From contig CALVZS010000003.1 of the NCBI GenBank assembly GCA_944372575.1, positions 61,457 through 125,456 of the forward strand: a stretch of 64,000 nucleotides of DNA, written 5' to 3'. The first letter of the stretch is position 1. Every line of letters starts with the position of its first letter. The translations under genes were made by a program, and so were the position numbers. Below the pieces are notes generated by a model. The model did not search any database. It was given only the letters and a program-made list of their open reading frames with translations, and was not told the DNA's origin. Positions 27,406 to 36,440 of this stretch are shown in pieces. The stretch comes from an uncultured Clostridia bacterium (GTDB lineage: Bacteria; Bacillota; Clostridia; Christensenellales; Borkfalkiaceae).

Positions 27406-29535
27406 ATGTTTTCGAAAAAATACATCTTCGGCGAGACTGCCGTGTACTATGTGGAAACGCCCGTGGAGGGGCATGAGAGCAGAACGCAGGTGGGGCTTGC
27501 CATGTATCCCGCCGAACTTTGGGTAAACGAACAGGCAATGCACTGCGACAGTCTGGTGCAGGTCGCCTTTACGGGGGACGAAGGACTCATCGATTACACG
27601 TTCGGGCAGACCATGCGCAACCGTGCAGGGACGCTTCTAAAAGTGGAGGAACAGTCTGCGACGGAAACGGGCGTCGTCACCCGTCTCTCGGACGGGCAGG
27701 GCAACGTTTACACACATCACCTCGCGTACAGTGCTTCCACGGGCGTGTTCACCGTCTGGGTGCGCTATGAAAACCGGACGGGCAGAGAGAAAACGCTTGA
27801 ATATCTTGCGAGTCTGTCCCTTTCCGGGATCCTCGCCGTCAGCATCAGCGGAAACGATACCTGCGGGCTGAAACTTCACCGCATGACCAGCGCCTGGAGC
27901 CGTGAGTGCCGCATGAAGACGGATACCTTTTCGCAGCTCGGCATGGATATGAGCTGGGCGCGCTACGGCGTGAAAGTGGAAAAATGGGGGCAGCTGGGCA
28001 GTATGCCCAACCGCGGCTGGTATCCCTTTGCCGCCGTTGAGGACGAGGAGGCAAAGATCGTCTGGGCAATGCAGCTCGAAGCGCCCTGTTCCTGGCAGAT
28101 GGAACTCTACAAGGAGAAGGAGGGCTGCTCCGTAAGCTGTTCCATGGCGGACTATGAATCCGGGCATTGGCGCAAAAATATCCCTGCAGGTGCGGCTTTT
28201 GAGACAGACAAGACGTTTGTGTACGTCGGGCAGGGGAGTGTGCTCGCGGCGTGCAACGCCCTTGTACACGAGCAGGATCGCCGGCTCAGCGTGCCGGAGA
28301 GCGAGAGGGCGCTTCCCGTCCTGTTCAACGAGTACTGCACCACCTGGGGCTGTCCCTCTGAGGAGAATATCAAAAAAATCCTCACTGCAATTAGGCCGTT
28401 CGGGCTCAGATATTTCGTCATCGACTGCGGCTGGTACAAGCCGGATGACAAGGGCTGGGGCAATGCGACGGGTGACTGGCAGCAGAACGGGACGCTCTTT
28501 CCGCACGGGATCAGGGCGGTCGCCGACGCCATCCGCGCCGAGGGACTCATCCCCGGCATCTGGTTTGAATTTGAGGTCGCGGGACGGGACAGTGAGGCGT
28601 TTTATCGCGAGGAACTGCTCCTCAGGCGGGACGATCAGATCATCACTTCCAAGAACCGCCGCTTTTTCGATCTGCGCAAACCCGAGGTCGGCGCGTATCT
28701 TGCGGAGCGCATGACCGATTTTCTGACGCAAAACGGCTTCGGGTACATCAAGATCGACTACAACGATACCTACGGGATCGGCTGTGACGGCGCCGAGAGT
28801 CTCGGCGAGGGCGGGCGTCAGGTCGCCCTGGAGAGCCTTGCCTGGCTGGACAGGATCAGGGCGGCCGTGCCAGGGATCGTGATCGAGAACTGTTCTTCGG
28901 GCGGCAGCCGTATCGAGCCAAAGCGCATGGGAATGGCGTCCATGTGCTCCTTTTCGGATGCGCACGAGTGCGCGGAGATCCCTTTTGTCGCGGCAAATGT
29001 TTCGCGCGTCATTCCCGCAAGACAGTCGCAGATCTGGGCGGTATTGCGTGACAAGGATACCCCTTCGCGCACCGTCTATTCGCTTTGCGCCGCCATGATG
29101 GGCCGCATCTGCCTTTCGGGCGACGTTCTGAATATGCCCGCGGAGAAGGTCGCTCTTATCTGTGAGGGATTGGATTTCTATGCACAGGTCAGGGACATCG
29201 TGGCGGACGGCGACATTGTGGACATCGACTGCAATATTGCCTATTACCGCGCGCCCTATGGGCGGCAGATCTATCAAAAACGGCTGGGGGACAGGCTTTT
29301 AGTGCTGATCCATGCTCTGCAGGATCCCTCTTCCGTGGAGGTTCCGCTTGCGGGATGGCGTCTTGTGCGCGCATATTCTGATCGGGCTTATACCTTTGAA
29401 GGCGGCATTCTCCGCCTTGCGGCAGCGGACGAGGCGTCTGTCGGAATTTCCTTTGAGGAAGGTCTGTATCCGCTTCCGGAGGAGGGGAGGGAACTTCTCT
29501 TCCGTGCGGGCGCCTTCCTCCTGGAAAAGGTATAA
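27406..29535 (+). CDS. GH36-family alpha-galactosidase-like glycoside hydrolase
   Basis: 709 aa without a signal peptide, so cytoplasmic. N-terminal beta-sandwich domain, then a (beta/alpha)8 barrel with the clan GH-D signature: FVIDCGWYKPDDKGWG, WFEFEVAGRDSEAF, nucleophile Asp451 in GYIKIDYN, the CSSGGSR strand and acid/base Asp518 in CSFSDAHE. GH36 members remove alpha-D-galactose; some clan members remove beta-L-arabinopyranose, which would suit the arabinose context, but specificity cannot be read here. A strong ribosome site (AAAGGGGG) precedes the ATG. No clear promoter directly upstream; the GNAT remnant fills that space. Ends in a terminator that overlaps the GH127 promoter. Confidence 0.9.
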   Translation: MFSKKYIFGETAVYYVETPVEGHESRTQVGLAMYPAELWVNEQAMHCDSLVQVAFTGDEGLIDYTFGQTMRNRAGTLLKVEEQSATETGVVTRLSDGQGNVYTHHLAYSASTGVFTVWVRYENRTGREKTLEYLASLSLSGILAVSISGNDTCGLKLHRMTSAWSRECRMKTDTFSQLGMDMSWARYGVKVEKWGQLGSMPNRGWYPFAAVEDEEAKIVWAMQLEAPCSWQMELYKEKEGCSVSCSMADYESGHWRKNIPAGAAFETDKTFVYVGQGSVLAACNALVHEQDRRLSVPESERALPVLFNEYCTTWGCPSEENIKKILTAIRPFGLRYFVIDCGWYKPDDKGWGNATGDWQQNGTLFPHGIRAVADAIRAEGLIPGIWFEFEVAGRDSEAFYREELLLRRDDQIITSKNRRFFDLRKPEVGAYLAERMTDFLTQNGFGYIKIDYNDTYGIGCDGAESLGEGGRQVALESLAWLDRIRAAVPGIVIENCSSGGSRIEPKRMGMASMCSFSDAHECAEIPFVAANVSRVIPARQSQIWAVLRDKDTPSRTVYSLCAAMMGRICLSGDVLNMPAEKVALICEGLDFYAQVRDIVADGDIVDIDCNIAYYRAPYGRQIYQKRLGDRLLVLIHALQDPSSVEVPLAGWRLVRAYSDRAYTFEGGILRLAAADEASVGISFEEGLYPLPEEGRELLFRAGAFLLEKV

Positions 29536-29543
29536 TAATCTTG

Positions 29544-29576
29544 CGGGCGGGGATTGACATTCCCGCCCGTTTTCTT
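29544..29576 (+). terminator. GH36 gene terminator overlapping the next promoter
   Basis: Stem CGGGCGGGGA (29544-29553) / TTCCCGCCCG (29560-29569) with one G-U, loop TTGACA (29554-29559), then TTTTCTTT. The loop is the -35 box of the GH127 promoter. Confidence 0.8.
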
Positions 29577-29582
29577 TATAAT
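29554..29582 (+). promoter_or_regulatory. GH127 operon promoter
   Basis: -35 TTGACA (29554-29559), 17-nt spacer, -10 TATAAT (29577-29582), embedded in the upstream terminator. Confidence 0.85.
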
Positions 29583-29602
29583 AGACGCAAGGGGTGGAAT
29601 AC

Positions 29603-31405
29603 ATGACGTCTGTTGATTTTATGCGCGTGACGCTGCGCGGCGGTTTCTGGAGCGACGTGCGCGAGAGGAATGCGCGCGTGTCGCTGAAAAATATCTGCCG
29701 CAGGTTTGTTGAGACAGGACGCTTCGATGCGCTCCGCTGTGAAAAGCGGGAAAATCCCCCGCATATCTTTTTTGATTCGGATGTTGCAAAATGGCTGGAG
29801 GCAGCGGCCTATCTGCAGCGCAATTATCCCGATGCCGAAGTGCAGGCCGTCATCGATGAAACGGTGGCGACCATCGTCAGGAATCAGCTTCCGTGCGGGT
29901 ATTTCAACAGCTATTACCAGGTCTATAAGCCCGACCGCATCTTTATGGAGCGCACCGAGCACGAGCTGTACTGTGCGGGGCATCTCATAGAGGCGGCCGT
30001 TGCGCTCGACAGGTGCGGCGTCAACCACGCGCTTCTGCCTGCGATGGAGCGGTATGCCGATTATATCCGCGATCGCTTTTTTGTGAAGAGGGATACCGGA
30101 TTTACGACGTGCGGGCATCCGGAGATCGAACTTGCGCTTGTCCGGCTCTACGAACATACGAAAAAGCAGGAGTATCTCGAACTCGCAAAATTTTTCCTCG
30201 ACGAGCGCGGAACGAAGCCGGAGGAGATCTACCCCTGGATGGATCGGGAATATGACCAGTCCCATGCGCCCGTCCGCGAACAGCGTTCGGCGGTGGGGCA
30301 TTCGGTGCGCGCCCTCTATCTGTACATTGCCATGGCGGATGTGGGCAGACTGACGGGGGACGGCGAACTTCTTTCAGCCTGCCGCGCGCTCTTTGACGAC
30401 ATCGTGCGCCGCAAGCTGTATGTGACGGGCGGGGTCGGTTCCGGCTGGTACGGTGAGCGCTTTACTTTCGCCTACGATCTTCCCAATGCGGAGGCGTATG
30501 CCGAGACGTGTGCCGCGATCGCACTCGCCTTTTTCTGCGAACGGCTTGCCAAAATGGGCAGCTGCGCGCAATACCACGCCGTGCTCGAGCGCGCGCTCTG
30601 CAACAACATTCTGGCAGGGGAATCCCTGGACGGGAAGGGGTTTTTCTATGTAAATCCGCTGGAAGCGAGTGTGGAGTATGCCGCCTATGCGCGTAGGATC
30701 CCCGGGATGCCCTTCAAGCCGCTCCTGCAGCGCGCGGAGGTGTTTGACTGCTCCTGCTGTCCGCCCAATCTTGTGCGTTTCTTCGCGCAGGTCGGCGGAT
30801 TGATATACGCAGAACAGGACGGTACGCTCTATGTCGATCAGTATATCGCATCCGATGTTTCGGCATGCGGCATGGAGGTATCTCTTCGCACAGATATGCC
30901 TTTTGACGGGAATGTCGTCCTGCAGATCAGGGGAAGGGGCAGACTGGCCCTGCGCATTCCCGTTTGGCAGACGTCTGTTGCCTGCCGTGTGAACGGAGAA
31001 TATGTCTGTCCCGAGGAGAAGGAGGACTACCTGTTTTTTGATGTTGACGGGGAGACGCGGATCGAGATCTGTTTCGAGATGCGTCCGCGCTTTGTCTATG
31101 CAAATGAACACGTCCGGGCGGACAGCGGCAGAAAGGCGGTGGAGTACGGCCCCCTGGTGATGTGTGCGGAGTCGTGCGAGAACGGCATGGAACTGTCCGG
31201 TGTGGAGATCCTGTCGCTCGAGGGCGCTCTGACGGAGCGCACGCCGGAGGGGATCCGCATTCGTGTTCCTGCCAGACGGCTGCGCACGGGCAGCGCTCTG
31301 TATTCCTATCTCCCGCCCGAAAAAGAGACGTTTATGCTTACGCTCATTCCCTATTACGGTTGGGCGAATCGGGGCGAAAACGACTTGCAGGTATGGTTTT
31401 TATAA
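29603..31405 (+). CDS. GH127 beta-L-arabinofuranosidase
   Basis: 600 aa, no signal peptide. The (alpha/alpha)6 barrel carries the zinc ligands of the family: Glu301 and Cys303 (NAEAYAETCAAIA) and the Cys pair 385/386 (DCSCCPPN), equivalent to Glu338, Cys340, Cys417 and Cys418 of Bifidobacterium HypBA1, where Cys417 is the nucleophile. Other family marks are GHPEIELALVRLYE, DQSHAPVREQ and LYVTGGVGSG. It releases L-arabinofuranose from beta-linked arabinosides (plant extensin or arabinan decorations). ATG 29603 follows AAGGGG by 8 nt; an upstream GTG overlaps that site. First gene of a run with the sugar pyrophosphorylase, unknown 115-aa gene and GH51. Confidence 0.92.
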   Translation: MTSVDFMRVTLRGGFWSDVRERNARVSLKNICRRFVETGRFDALRCEKRENPPHIFFDSDVAKWLEAAAYLQRNYPDAEVQAVIDETVATIVRNQLPCGYFNSYYQVYKPDRIFMERTEHELYCAGHLIEAAVALDRCGVNHALLPAMERYADYIRDRFFVKRDTGFTTCGHPEIELALVRLYEHTKKQEYLELAKFFLDERGTKPEEIYPWMDREYDQSHAPVREQRSAVGHSVRALYLYIAMADVGRLTGDGELLSACRALFDDIVRRKLYVTGGVGSGWYGERFTFAYDLPNAEAYAETCAAIALAFFCERLAKMGSCAQYHAVLERALCNNILAGESLDGKGFFYVNPLEASVEYAAYARRIPGMPFKPLLQRAEVFDCSCCPPNLVRFFAQVGGLIYAEQDGTLYVDQYIASDVSACGMEVSLRTDMPFDGNVVLQIRGRGRLALRIPVWQTSVACRVNGEYVCPEEKEDYLFFDVDGETRIEICFEMRPRFVYANEHVRADSGRKAVEYGPLVMCAESCENGMELSGVEILSLEGALTERTPEGIRIRVPARRLRTGSALYSYLPPEKETFMLTLIPYYGWANRGENDLQVWFL

Positions 31406-31426
31406 AATTTGAGAACGGGGAATGAA

Positions 31427-32650
31427 ATGAATGAATCGCAAATGCGCCGTGTTCTTGAGCGGCACGGCCAGCTTCATATTCTGAAGTGGTGGGATGAACT
31501 CGGCAGCGGCGGCCGCAGCAAGCTTTCGGTGCAAGTCGAACGCATCGATTGGTCGCTCCTTGCGCGCGCGAAGGAACATATCTCCGCGCCGAAGGGGCGG
31601 ATCGAGCCCATTGACGGACTGGATCTTGCCGCGATCGGGGCGCGCAGGGAGGAATATTTCACGGCGGGGAGGGATGCTGTCCGCGCGGGAAAGGTTGCCT
31701 GTGTCATGCTGGCGGGCGGACAGGGGACGCGGCTGGGCAGCGATGCCCCCAAGGGGACGTTCGACATCGGCGTGACGCATCCGCTCTACATCTTTGAACA
31801 GCTCATCCGCAATTTGCAGGATGCTGCATCGCTCTGCGGCAGTGCCGTCCCGCTCTATATCATGACGAGCGAGACGAACGACGGTGCCACGCGCGCCTTT
31901 TTTACGGAACACGATTTCTTCGGCTATCCGCAGGAGAGGGTAGCATTTTTCCGACAGGAAATGGCGCCCGCCATGGGATTTGACGGAAAGCTCCTCATGT
32001 CCGCCAAGGACTCTCTCGCGCTCTCGCCCAACGGGAACGGGGGGTGGTATTCCTCTCTCATGCGCGCCGGACTTGCCAAAGAGGCAGCGGAGCGGGGTGT
32101 GGAGTGGTTCAACGTCTTTGCCGTGGACAATGTCCTGCAGCGCATGGCGGATCCCGTCTTTGTGGGCGCAACGATCCTGAGCGGCAGGACAACGGGCGCA
32201 AAGTTCGTGCGCAAGGCATACCCGGAGGAACGCGTAGGGGTGCTCTGCCTGCAAAACGGGCTTCCCGCCGTCGTCGAGTACTATGAACTCGATCCCGAAA
32301 TGGCAAATCTTCGGGATGACAAAGGTCGGCTCGTCTATTCGTTCGGCGTGACGCTCAACTACTTGTTCCGTGCCGATATGTTGCGGGAAATTGCCGCGCG
32401 GCAGCTGCCCGTCCATGCTGCGAAGAAGCGCATCCCCTGCCTCAATGAGGAGGGCGAGCTTGTCATTCCCGCGCGGGAGAACGGCTGCAAATTTGAAACG
32501 CTCATTCTCGACATGATCCGCTGTGCAGGCAGCTGCCTCCCCTTCGAGGTGGAGCGCAGCCGCGAGTTTGCACCCATCAAAAACCGCACGGGAGCAGACA
32601 GCGTGGACACCGCACGCGAACTTCTCAGACAAAACGGAGTGATACTGTAA
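31427..32650 (+). CDS. UTP-sugar-1-phosphate uridylyltransferase, eukaryotic UDPGP type
   Basis: 407 aa nucleotidyltransferase. Signature LAGGQGTRLG (about residues 95-104) and KGTFDIG, substrate strand YIMTSETNDG, FFRQEMAPAM and the NVFAVDNVLQRMADP metal-site segment identify the UDP-N-acetylhexosamine/UDP-glucose pyrophosphorylase fold of the eukaryotic type, not GalU. It makes UDP-sugar from UTP and a sugar 1-phosphate; the sugar (glucose, galactose, N-acetylhexosamine or arabinose) is open. ATG 31427 is preceded by ACGGGGA. It lies 21 bp after GH127 and shares a TAATG junction with the next gene, so it belongs to the arabinan-processing operon. Confidence 0.85.
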   Translation: MNESQMRRVLERHGQLHILKWWDELGSGGRSKLSVQVERIDWSLLARAKEHISAPKGRIEPIDGLDLAAIGARREEYFTAGRDAVRAGKVACVMLAGGQGTRLGSDAPKGTFDIGVTHPLYIFEQLIRNLQDAASLCGSAVPLYIMTSETNDGATRAFFTEHDFFGYPQERVAFFRQEMAPAMGFDGKLLMSAKDSLALSPNGNGGWYSSLMRAGLAKEAAERGVEWFNVFAVDNVLQRMADPVFVGATILSGRTTGAKFVRKAYPEERVGVLCLQNGLPAVVEYYELDPEMANLRDDKGRLVYSFGVTLNYLFRADMLREIAARQLPVHAAKKRIPCLNEEGELVIPARENGCKFETLILDMIRCAGSCLPFEVERSREFAPIKNRTGADSVDTARELLRQNGVIL

Positions 32651-32997
32651 TGGACTATGAACTCAGCAGTGGGGCGGCGGACTTTCTGACGCAGCTCATC
32701 CGCCTCAACGCCACCATGAAGGAACTTTTTTCCTCGGGGAACGTACAGCTGTTCACCGAGATGAATCAGACAATCAAGGCGATGCATGATATTCAGCACG
32801 GGAGCGAAGACGCGGTGCTGAAGGCACTCGACCCCGAGTGCGTCGTCATCTATGAAAACTTTGACATGATCATCAAGGTGCTGCGTACGACGGAGGACGG
32901 GGTCATCGACGAGGGAGCGCAGAAGGCGATCAACAAGTTTCTGCACAACATCGACGAGGCGGTCGTCAACATTGCGGGCGCCGTCGGATTGGTGTAA
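32650..32997 (+). CDS. unknown 115-aa protein
   Basis: The sequence begins MDYELSSGAADFLTQLIRLN and is predicted all-helical and acidic, with no membrane segment. No family recognised. Its ATG shares one base with the stop of the UDP-sugar pyrophosphorylase gene (TAATG), so the two are translationally coupled. A repeating pattern of hydrophobic residues (IKAMHDIQHGSEDAVLKAL; IINKFLHNI-type end) suggests a small helical bundle. It may act with the pyrophosphorylase; function unknown. Confidence 0.75.
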   Translation: MDYELSSGAADFLTQLIRLNATMKELFSSGNVQLFTEMNQTIKAMHDIQHGSEDAVLKALDPECVVIYENFDMIIKVLRTTEDGVIDEGAQKAINKFLHNIDEAVVNIAGAVGLV

Positions 32998-33050
32998 TTT
33001 TCGCAAATATCTGCGCGCAGGTACGCTTTTTGTAAAATTTCGGAGGCATT

Positions 33051-34583
33051 ATGAAGAAAACGACCATCTTCGCCGACGCGAATCTGACGATCGGTGAGAT
33101 CGACCGCCATATCTTCGGCTCCTTTATCGAGCATCTGGGAAGAGCGGTCTATGAGGGGATCTATGAACCCGGGCATCCCGCGGCGGACGGGGACGGATTC
33201 CGCACCGACGTCATTTCGCTCATCCGCGAACTGGGCGTTCCCATCGTGCGCTATCCGGGCGGGAATTTTCTCTCCGGGTATAACTGGCGGGACGGGATCG
33301 GCCCGAGGGAGAAGCGTCCCGTGCGGCTCGATCTTGCCTGGTTTTCCACGGAGAGCAATCAGTTCGGGACGGATGAGTTCCTGAAGTGGTGCCGCACAGC
33401 GGGCGTCGAGCCCATGATGGCGGTCAATATGGGGACGGGGACGATTTCCGATGCCGCGCAGCTCGTGGAATACTGCAATCATGCGGGCGGGACGACGATT
33501 TCGGAGATGCGTCGCGCAAACGGTGCGGATGCGCCCTACAATGTGCAATACTGGTGCATCGGCAACGAGATGGACGGGCCGTGGCAGATCGGGCATCTCT
33601 CTGCGGACGAATACGGAAAGAAGGCGCTCGAGGCCGCCAAGGTCATGCGCTGGACGAACGGCGAGATGGACGCGCAGCATATGCCAAAAAAGCCGCTCAG
33701 GCTCATCGTCTCCGGCTCCTCCAACCATGAAATGCCCACCTTCCCCGAATGGGACAGAACGGTGTTGGAGCATACCTACAGTCAGATCGACCTGCTCTCC
33801 ATGCACCGCTATTATATGTACTCCGCCTCCCGCAAGCGTCCGCTGGAGGACTTCCTGGGCAGCGCGGACGACATGGCGGAATATATCGGGACGCTGCGTG
33901 CGACCATCGAATACGTCCGCGCAAAGGAGCGTTCCCGCAAGCGCGTGGGCATCTCCTTTGACGAATGGAATATCTGGACGGTCACCGCGCCCCGTACGGA
34001 GCCGCTCTGGAAGCGCGCGCCGCACCTTCTGGAGGATGTATATACCTTCCAGGATGCGCTCGTCTTTGCGGGGCTGATGAATACGTTGCTCAACAACTGC
34101 GACGTCGTCAGGGCGGCGTGCCTTGCACAGCTCGTCAACGTCATTGCGCCCATTATGACGCAGAAGGGGGGCGGCGTGCTTCGCCAGACATCCTTCTATC
34201 CCTTCCGCACCATTGTCGGCAGCATGGGCGGACATGCGGTGCGCGCCATATCCGATTCGGATACCTTTGAGAATATGTTCGGCTCGGCACGCTGCATCAA
34301 TGAGGCAGTCACGCACGATAAGGGCAGGCGCGAGGTGTGCGTCTCGCTGTGCAACTATGCGCAGGAGACGCGGGAGGCGGCGCTCGAGCTGCGCTCCTTC
34401 GGCGATCTGCACGCGGCGGAATACCTGCAGATGGCCTCTCCCGATCTGTTTGCAGTCAACACGTTTGAAGCGCCGGAGACGGTCATCCCGCAGGAGCGGG
34501 AGCTTCCGTCCGTCCGGGACGGCTCGCGCGTTGCGCTCAGCCTGCCCGCAATGAGCTGGAGTTTTCTGAAATTCCGGTATTGA
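33051..34583 (+). CDS. GH51 alpha-L-arabinofuranosidase
   Basis: 510 aa intracellular exo-enzyme removing alpha-L-arabinofuranose from arabinan or arabinoxylan oligosaccharides. N-terminal IDRHIFGSFIEHLGRAVY and YPGGNFLSGYNW are typical. The acid/base is Glu173 (WCIGNEMDG), the nucleophile Glu305 (GISFDEWNIW). A C-terminal beta-sandwich ends the protein. CGGAGG stands before ATG; no strong promoter in the 53-bp gap, so read-through from the GH127 operon is likely. Retaining mechanism known for the family. Confidence 0.95.
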   Translation: MKKTTIFADANLTIGEIDRHIFGSFIEHLGRAVYEGIYEPGHPAADGDGFRTDVISLIRELGVPIVRYPGGNFLSGYNWRDGIGPREKRPVRLDLAWFSTESNQFGTDEFLKWCRTAGVEPMMAVNMGTGTISDAAQLVEYCNHAGGTTISEMRRANGADAPYNVQYWCIGNEMDGPWQIGHLSADEYGKKALEAAKVMRWTNGEMDAQHMPKKPLRLIVSGSSNHEMPTFPEWDRTVLEHTYSQIDLLSMHRYYMYSASRKRPLEDFLGSADDMAEYIGTLRATIEYVRAKERSRKRVGISFDEWNIWTVTAPRTEPLWKRAPHLLEDVYTFQDALVFAGLMNTLLNNCDVVRAACLAQLVNVIAPIMTQKGGGVLRQTSFYPFRTIVGSMGGHAVRAISDSDTFENMFGSARCINEAVTHDKGRREVCVSLCNYAQETREAALELRSFGDLHAAEYLQMASPDLFAVNTFEAPETVIPQERELPSVRDGSRVALSLPAMSWSFLKFRY

Positions 34584-34594
34584 ACAGGTGAATT

Positions 34595-35818
34595 ATGGCA
34601 AAAAATTCCAAAAGGGCGGCAAGAGCCGCCGAAAAAGCGGCAAAGAAACATCCCAAACTGTTCGCCGTACTTGTTGTGATCCTGGTGATTGCACTCGTCG
34701 CGGCGGGGTGCTGGTACTTCCTCGTCTACAGAAAGGATCACCCGAATACGCCGGGCGGCCACGATCCGACGGGCCAGGGCGGCGGAACGCAGGTGCTCAC
34801 GGGCGATCTTGCAGAGATTTCATCGGCAGATCTGTCCATCCATTTCATTGCGCCCGCCGTCAAAGCGAGCGGCGACAGCGCCCTCATCAAAGTGGGCGAC
34901 ACGGAAGTGCTGATCGATGCAGGCCCGAACAAGTCGAATACGGCAGAGATCGCGGACTATCTCTCCCGGTATTGCACGGATGGGGTTCTGGAATACGTCA
35001 TTTCCACCCATTCGGACAGCGATCACATCTCAGGCTTTGTCGGAAGCAGCTCGGGCGGAAGCCGCAACGGGATCTTCTACAGCTATCCCATCGGTACGCT
35101 GATCCAGTTCGACAGGCACAATGACGATACGGCGCTCTATTCGGAGTATTGCGATGCGGTGGAATATCTGCAGGAGCAGGGGACGAAGGTTTATACGGGG
35201 CTGCAGTGCTGGAACAACGAGGACGGCGCACAGCGTACATACTATCTGGACGAAGCGCAGACGATCTCCATGAACATCCTCTACAATTACTTCTACGAGC
35301 ACGAGTCGGACGACAACAACAACTACTCCGTCTGTATGCTCCTCTCGCAGGATCTCGGAGAGACGGAGAATCACTATCTCTTTACGGGCGATCTGGAGAA
35401 GGAGGGGGAGGAGTATCTTGTCGAATACAATTCCCTTCCGCACGTTGTCTTATACAAGGCGGGACATCACGGCAGCAAGACGTCCTCCAACGATGTGCTG
35501 CTTGAAAAGATAACGCCCGAGTATGTCGTTGTCTGCTGCTGCGCCGGATACAATCAATACGGCGCCGCGGAGGAGAATATTTTCCCGACGCAGGCATTTG
35601 TTGACCGGATCGGGGCGTACACCGACAAAGTGTACGTCACAATCATGTGGGATGAGCAGACGAACGGCTACCGGGAGATGAACGGAGACATCGTGTTCTA
35701 CTACGGGAAGGGAGAGGATGAGACGGAAAAGAGCCTCAGGCTCTGGTGTTCCAACAATACGACCATTCTGAAAGATACGGAGTGGTTCCGGGAAAACCGC
35801 ACCTGGAGCGGGGTATAG
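34595..35818 (+). CDS. membrane-anchored metallo-beta-lactamase fold protein (ComEC C-terminal-like)
   Basis: 407 aa. Lys/Ala-rich N-terminus, one membrane helix (about residues 26-47, LFAVLVVILVIALVAAGCWYF), a Gly/Pro/Thr linker, then an MBL-fold domain placed outside the cell. Zinc ligands: HSDSDH (HxHxDH variant with Ser at position 3), LFTGDLEKEG and KAGHHGSKTSS. Extracellular MBL domains of the ComEC/Rec2 type degrade DNA or process phosphoesters, but this one has no competence channel. It is 11 bp after GH51 and 1 bp before recX; the transcript may link them, but the function is not predictable. Confidence 0.85.
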   Translation: MAKNSKRAARAAEKAAKKHPKLFAVLVVILVIALVAAGCWYFLVYRKDHPNTPGGHDPTGQGGGTQVLTGDLAEISSADLSIHFIAPAVKASGDSALIKVGDTEVLIDAGPNKSNTAEIADYLSRYCTDGVLEYVISTHSDSDHISGFVGSSSGGSRNGIFYSYPIGTLIQFDRHNDDTALYSEYCDAVEYLQEQGTKVYTGLQCWNNEDGAQRTYYLDEAQTISMNILYNYFYEHESDDNNNYSVCMLLSQDLGETENHYLFTGDLEKEGEEYLVEYNSLPHVVLYKAGHHGSKTSSNDVLLEKITPEYVVVCCCAGYNQYGAAEENIFPTQAFVDRIGAYTDKVYVTIMWDEQTNGYREMNGDIVFYYGKGEDETEKSLRLWCSNNTTILKDTEWFRENRTWSGV

Positions 35819-35819
35819 C

Positions 35820-36440
35820 ATGGAGATCACGTCGATCACGCCGCAGAAGCATGACGCCGCACGCTGCAACATCGAAGTGGACGGCAGGTTTTTCTGCGGG
35901 ATGCAGCTTATCACGGTCATGGAGCACCGCCTGAAGGTGGGCAGCATCGTGACGGAGGAGGAGCTGTCCGCGCTGCAGCTCGCGGGGGAACGGCAGACCG
36001 CGCTCGACAAGGCACTCACGCATATCTCCGCTTCCATGAAGACGGAGCGCGACGTGCGCGATTTCCTGCGCCGCAAGGGCTATCTGCAGGACGTCTGCGA
36101 CTACGTTGTGGAGAAGATGAAGGGGTATGGTTACCTTGACGACGAGGCATACGCGCGCGCCTATGCCGAGAGCATGGGCAAGCGCAAGGGCAGCCGTCTC
36201 ATCCGTATGGAACTCAAAAGAAAGGGCGTTTCAGATGCGGCGCTCGCATCGCTTCCGGAGACAGGTGAGCGCGATGCCGCGGAGGGAGTGCTCAGAAAAT
36301 ATCTGCGCGGCAAGGAGATGGATGCCGCGACCGTTCGCAAGGCATATGCCCACCTTTTGTCCAAGGGGTTTGATTACGATACGGCGCGCGCCGCGCTGGA
36401 ACGGCTGCGGGGAGAACTCCCCGGGGAGGGATCGGATTGA
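35820..36440 (+). CDS. recX: recombination regulator RecX
   Basis: 206 aa, within the family range. Three-helix repeats are visible: ALTHISASMKTERDVRDFLRRKGY, VVEKMKGYGYLDDEAYARAYAES, and RLIRMELKRKGVSDAAL, the hallmark of RecX proteins that bind and inhibit RecA filaments. The ATG follows the MBL gene stop by 1 bp. Its stop overlaps the TTG start of nnr, so it is translationally coupled at both ends. recA itself is not here. Confidence 0.93.
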   Translation: MEITSITPQKHDAARCNIEVDGRFFCGMQLITVMEHRLKVGSIVTEEELSALQLAGERQTALDKALTHISASMKTERDVRDFLRRKGYLQDVCDYVVEKMKGYGYLDDEAYARAYAESMGKRKGSRLIRMELKRKGVSDAALASLPETGERDAAEGVLRKYLRGKEMDAATVRKAYAHLLSKGFDYDTARAALERLRGELPGEGSD

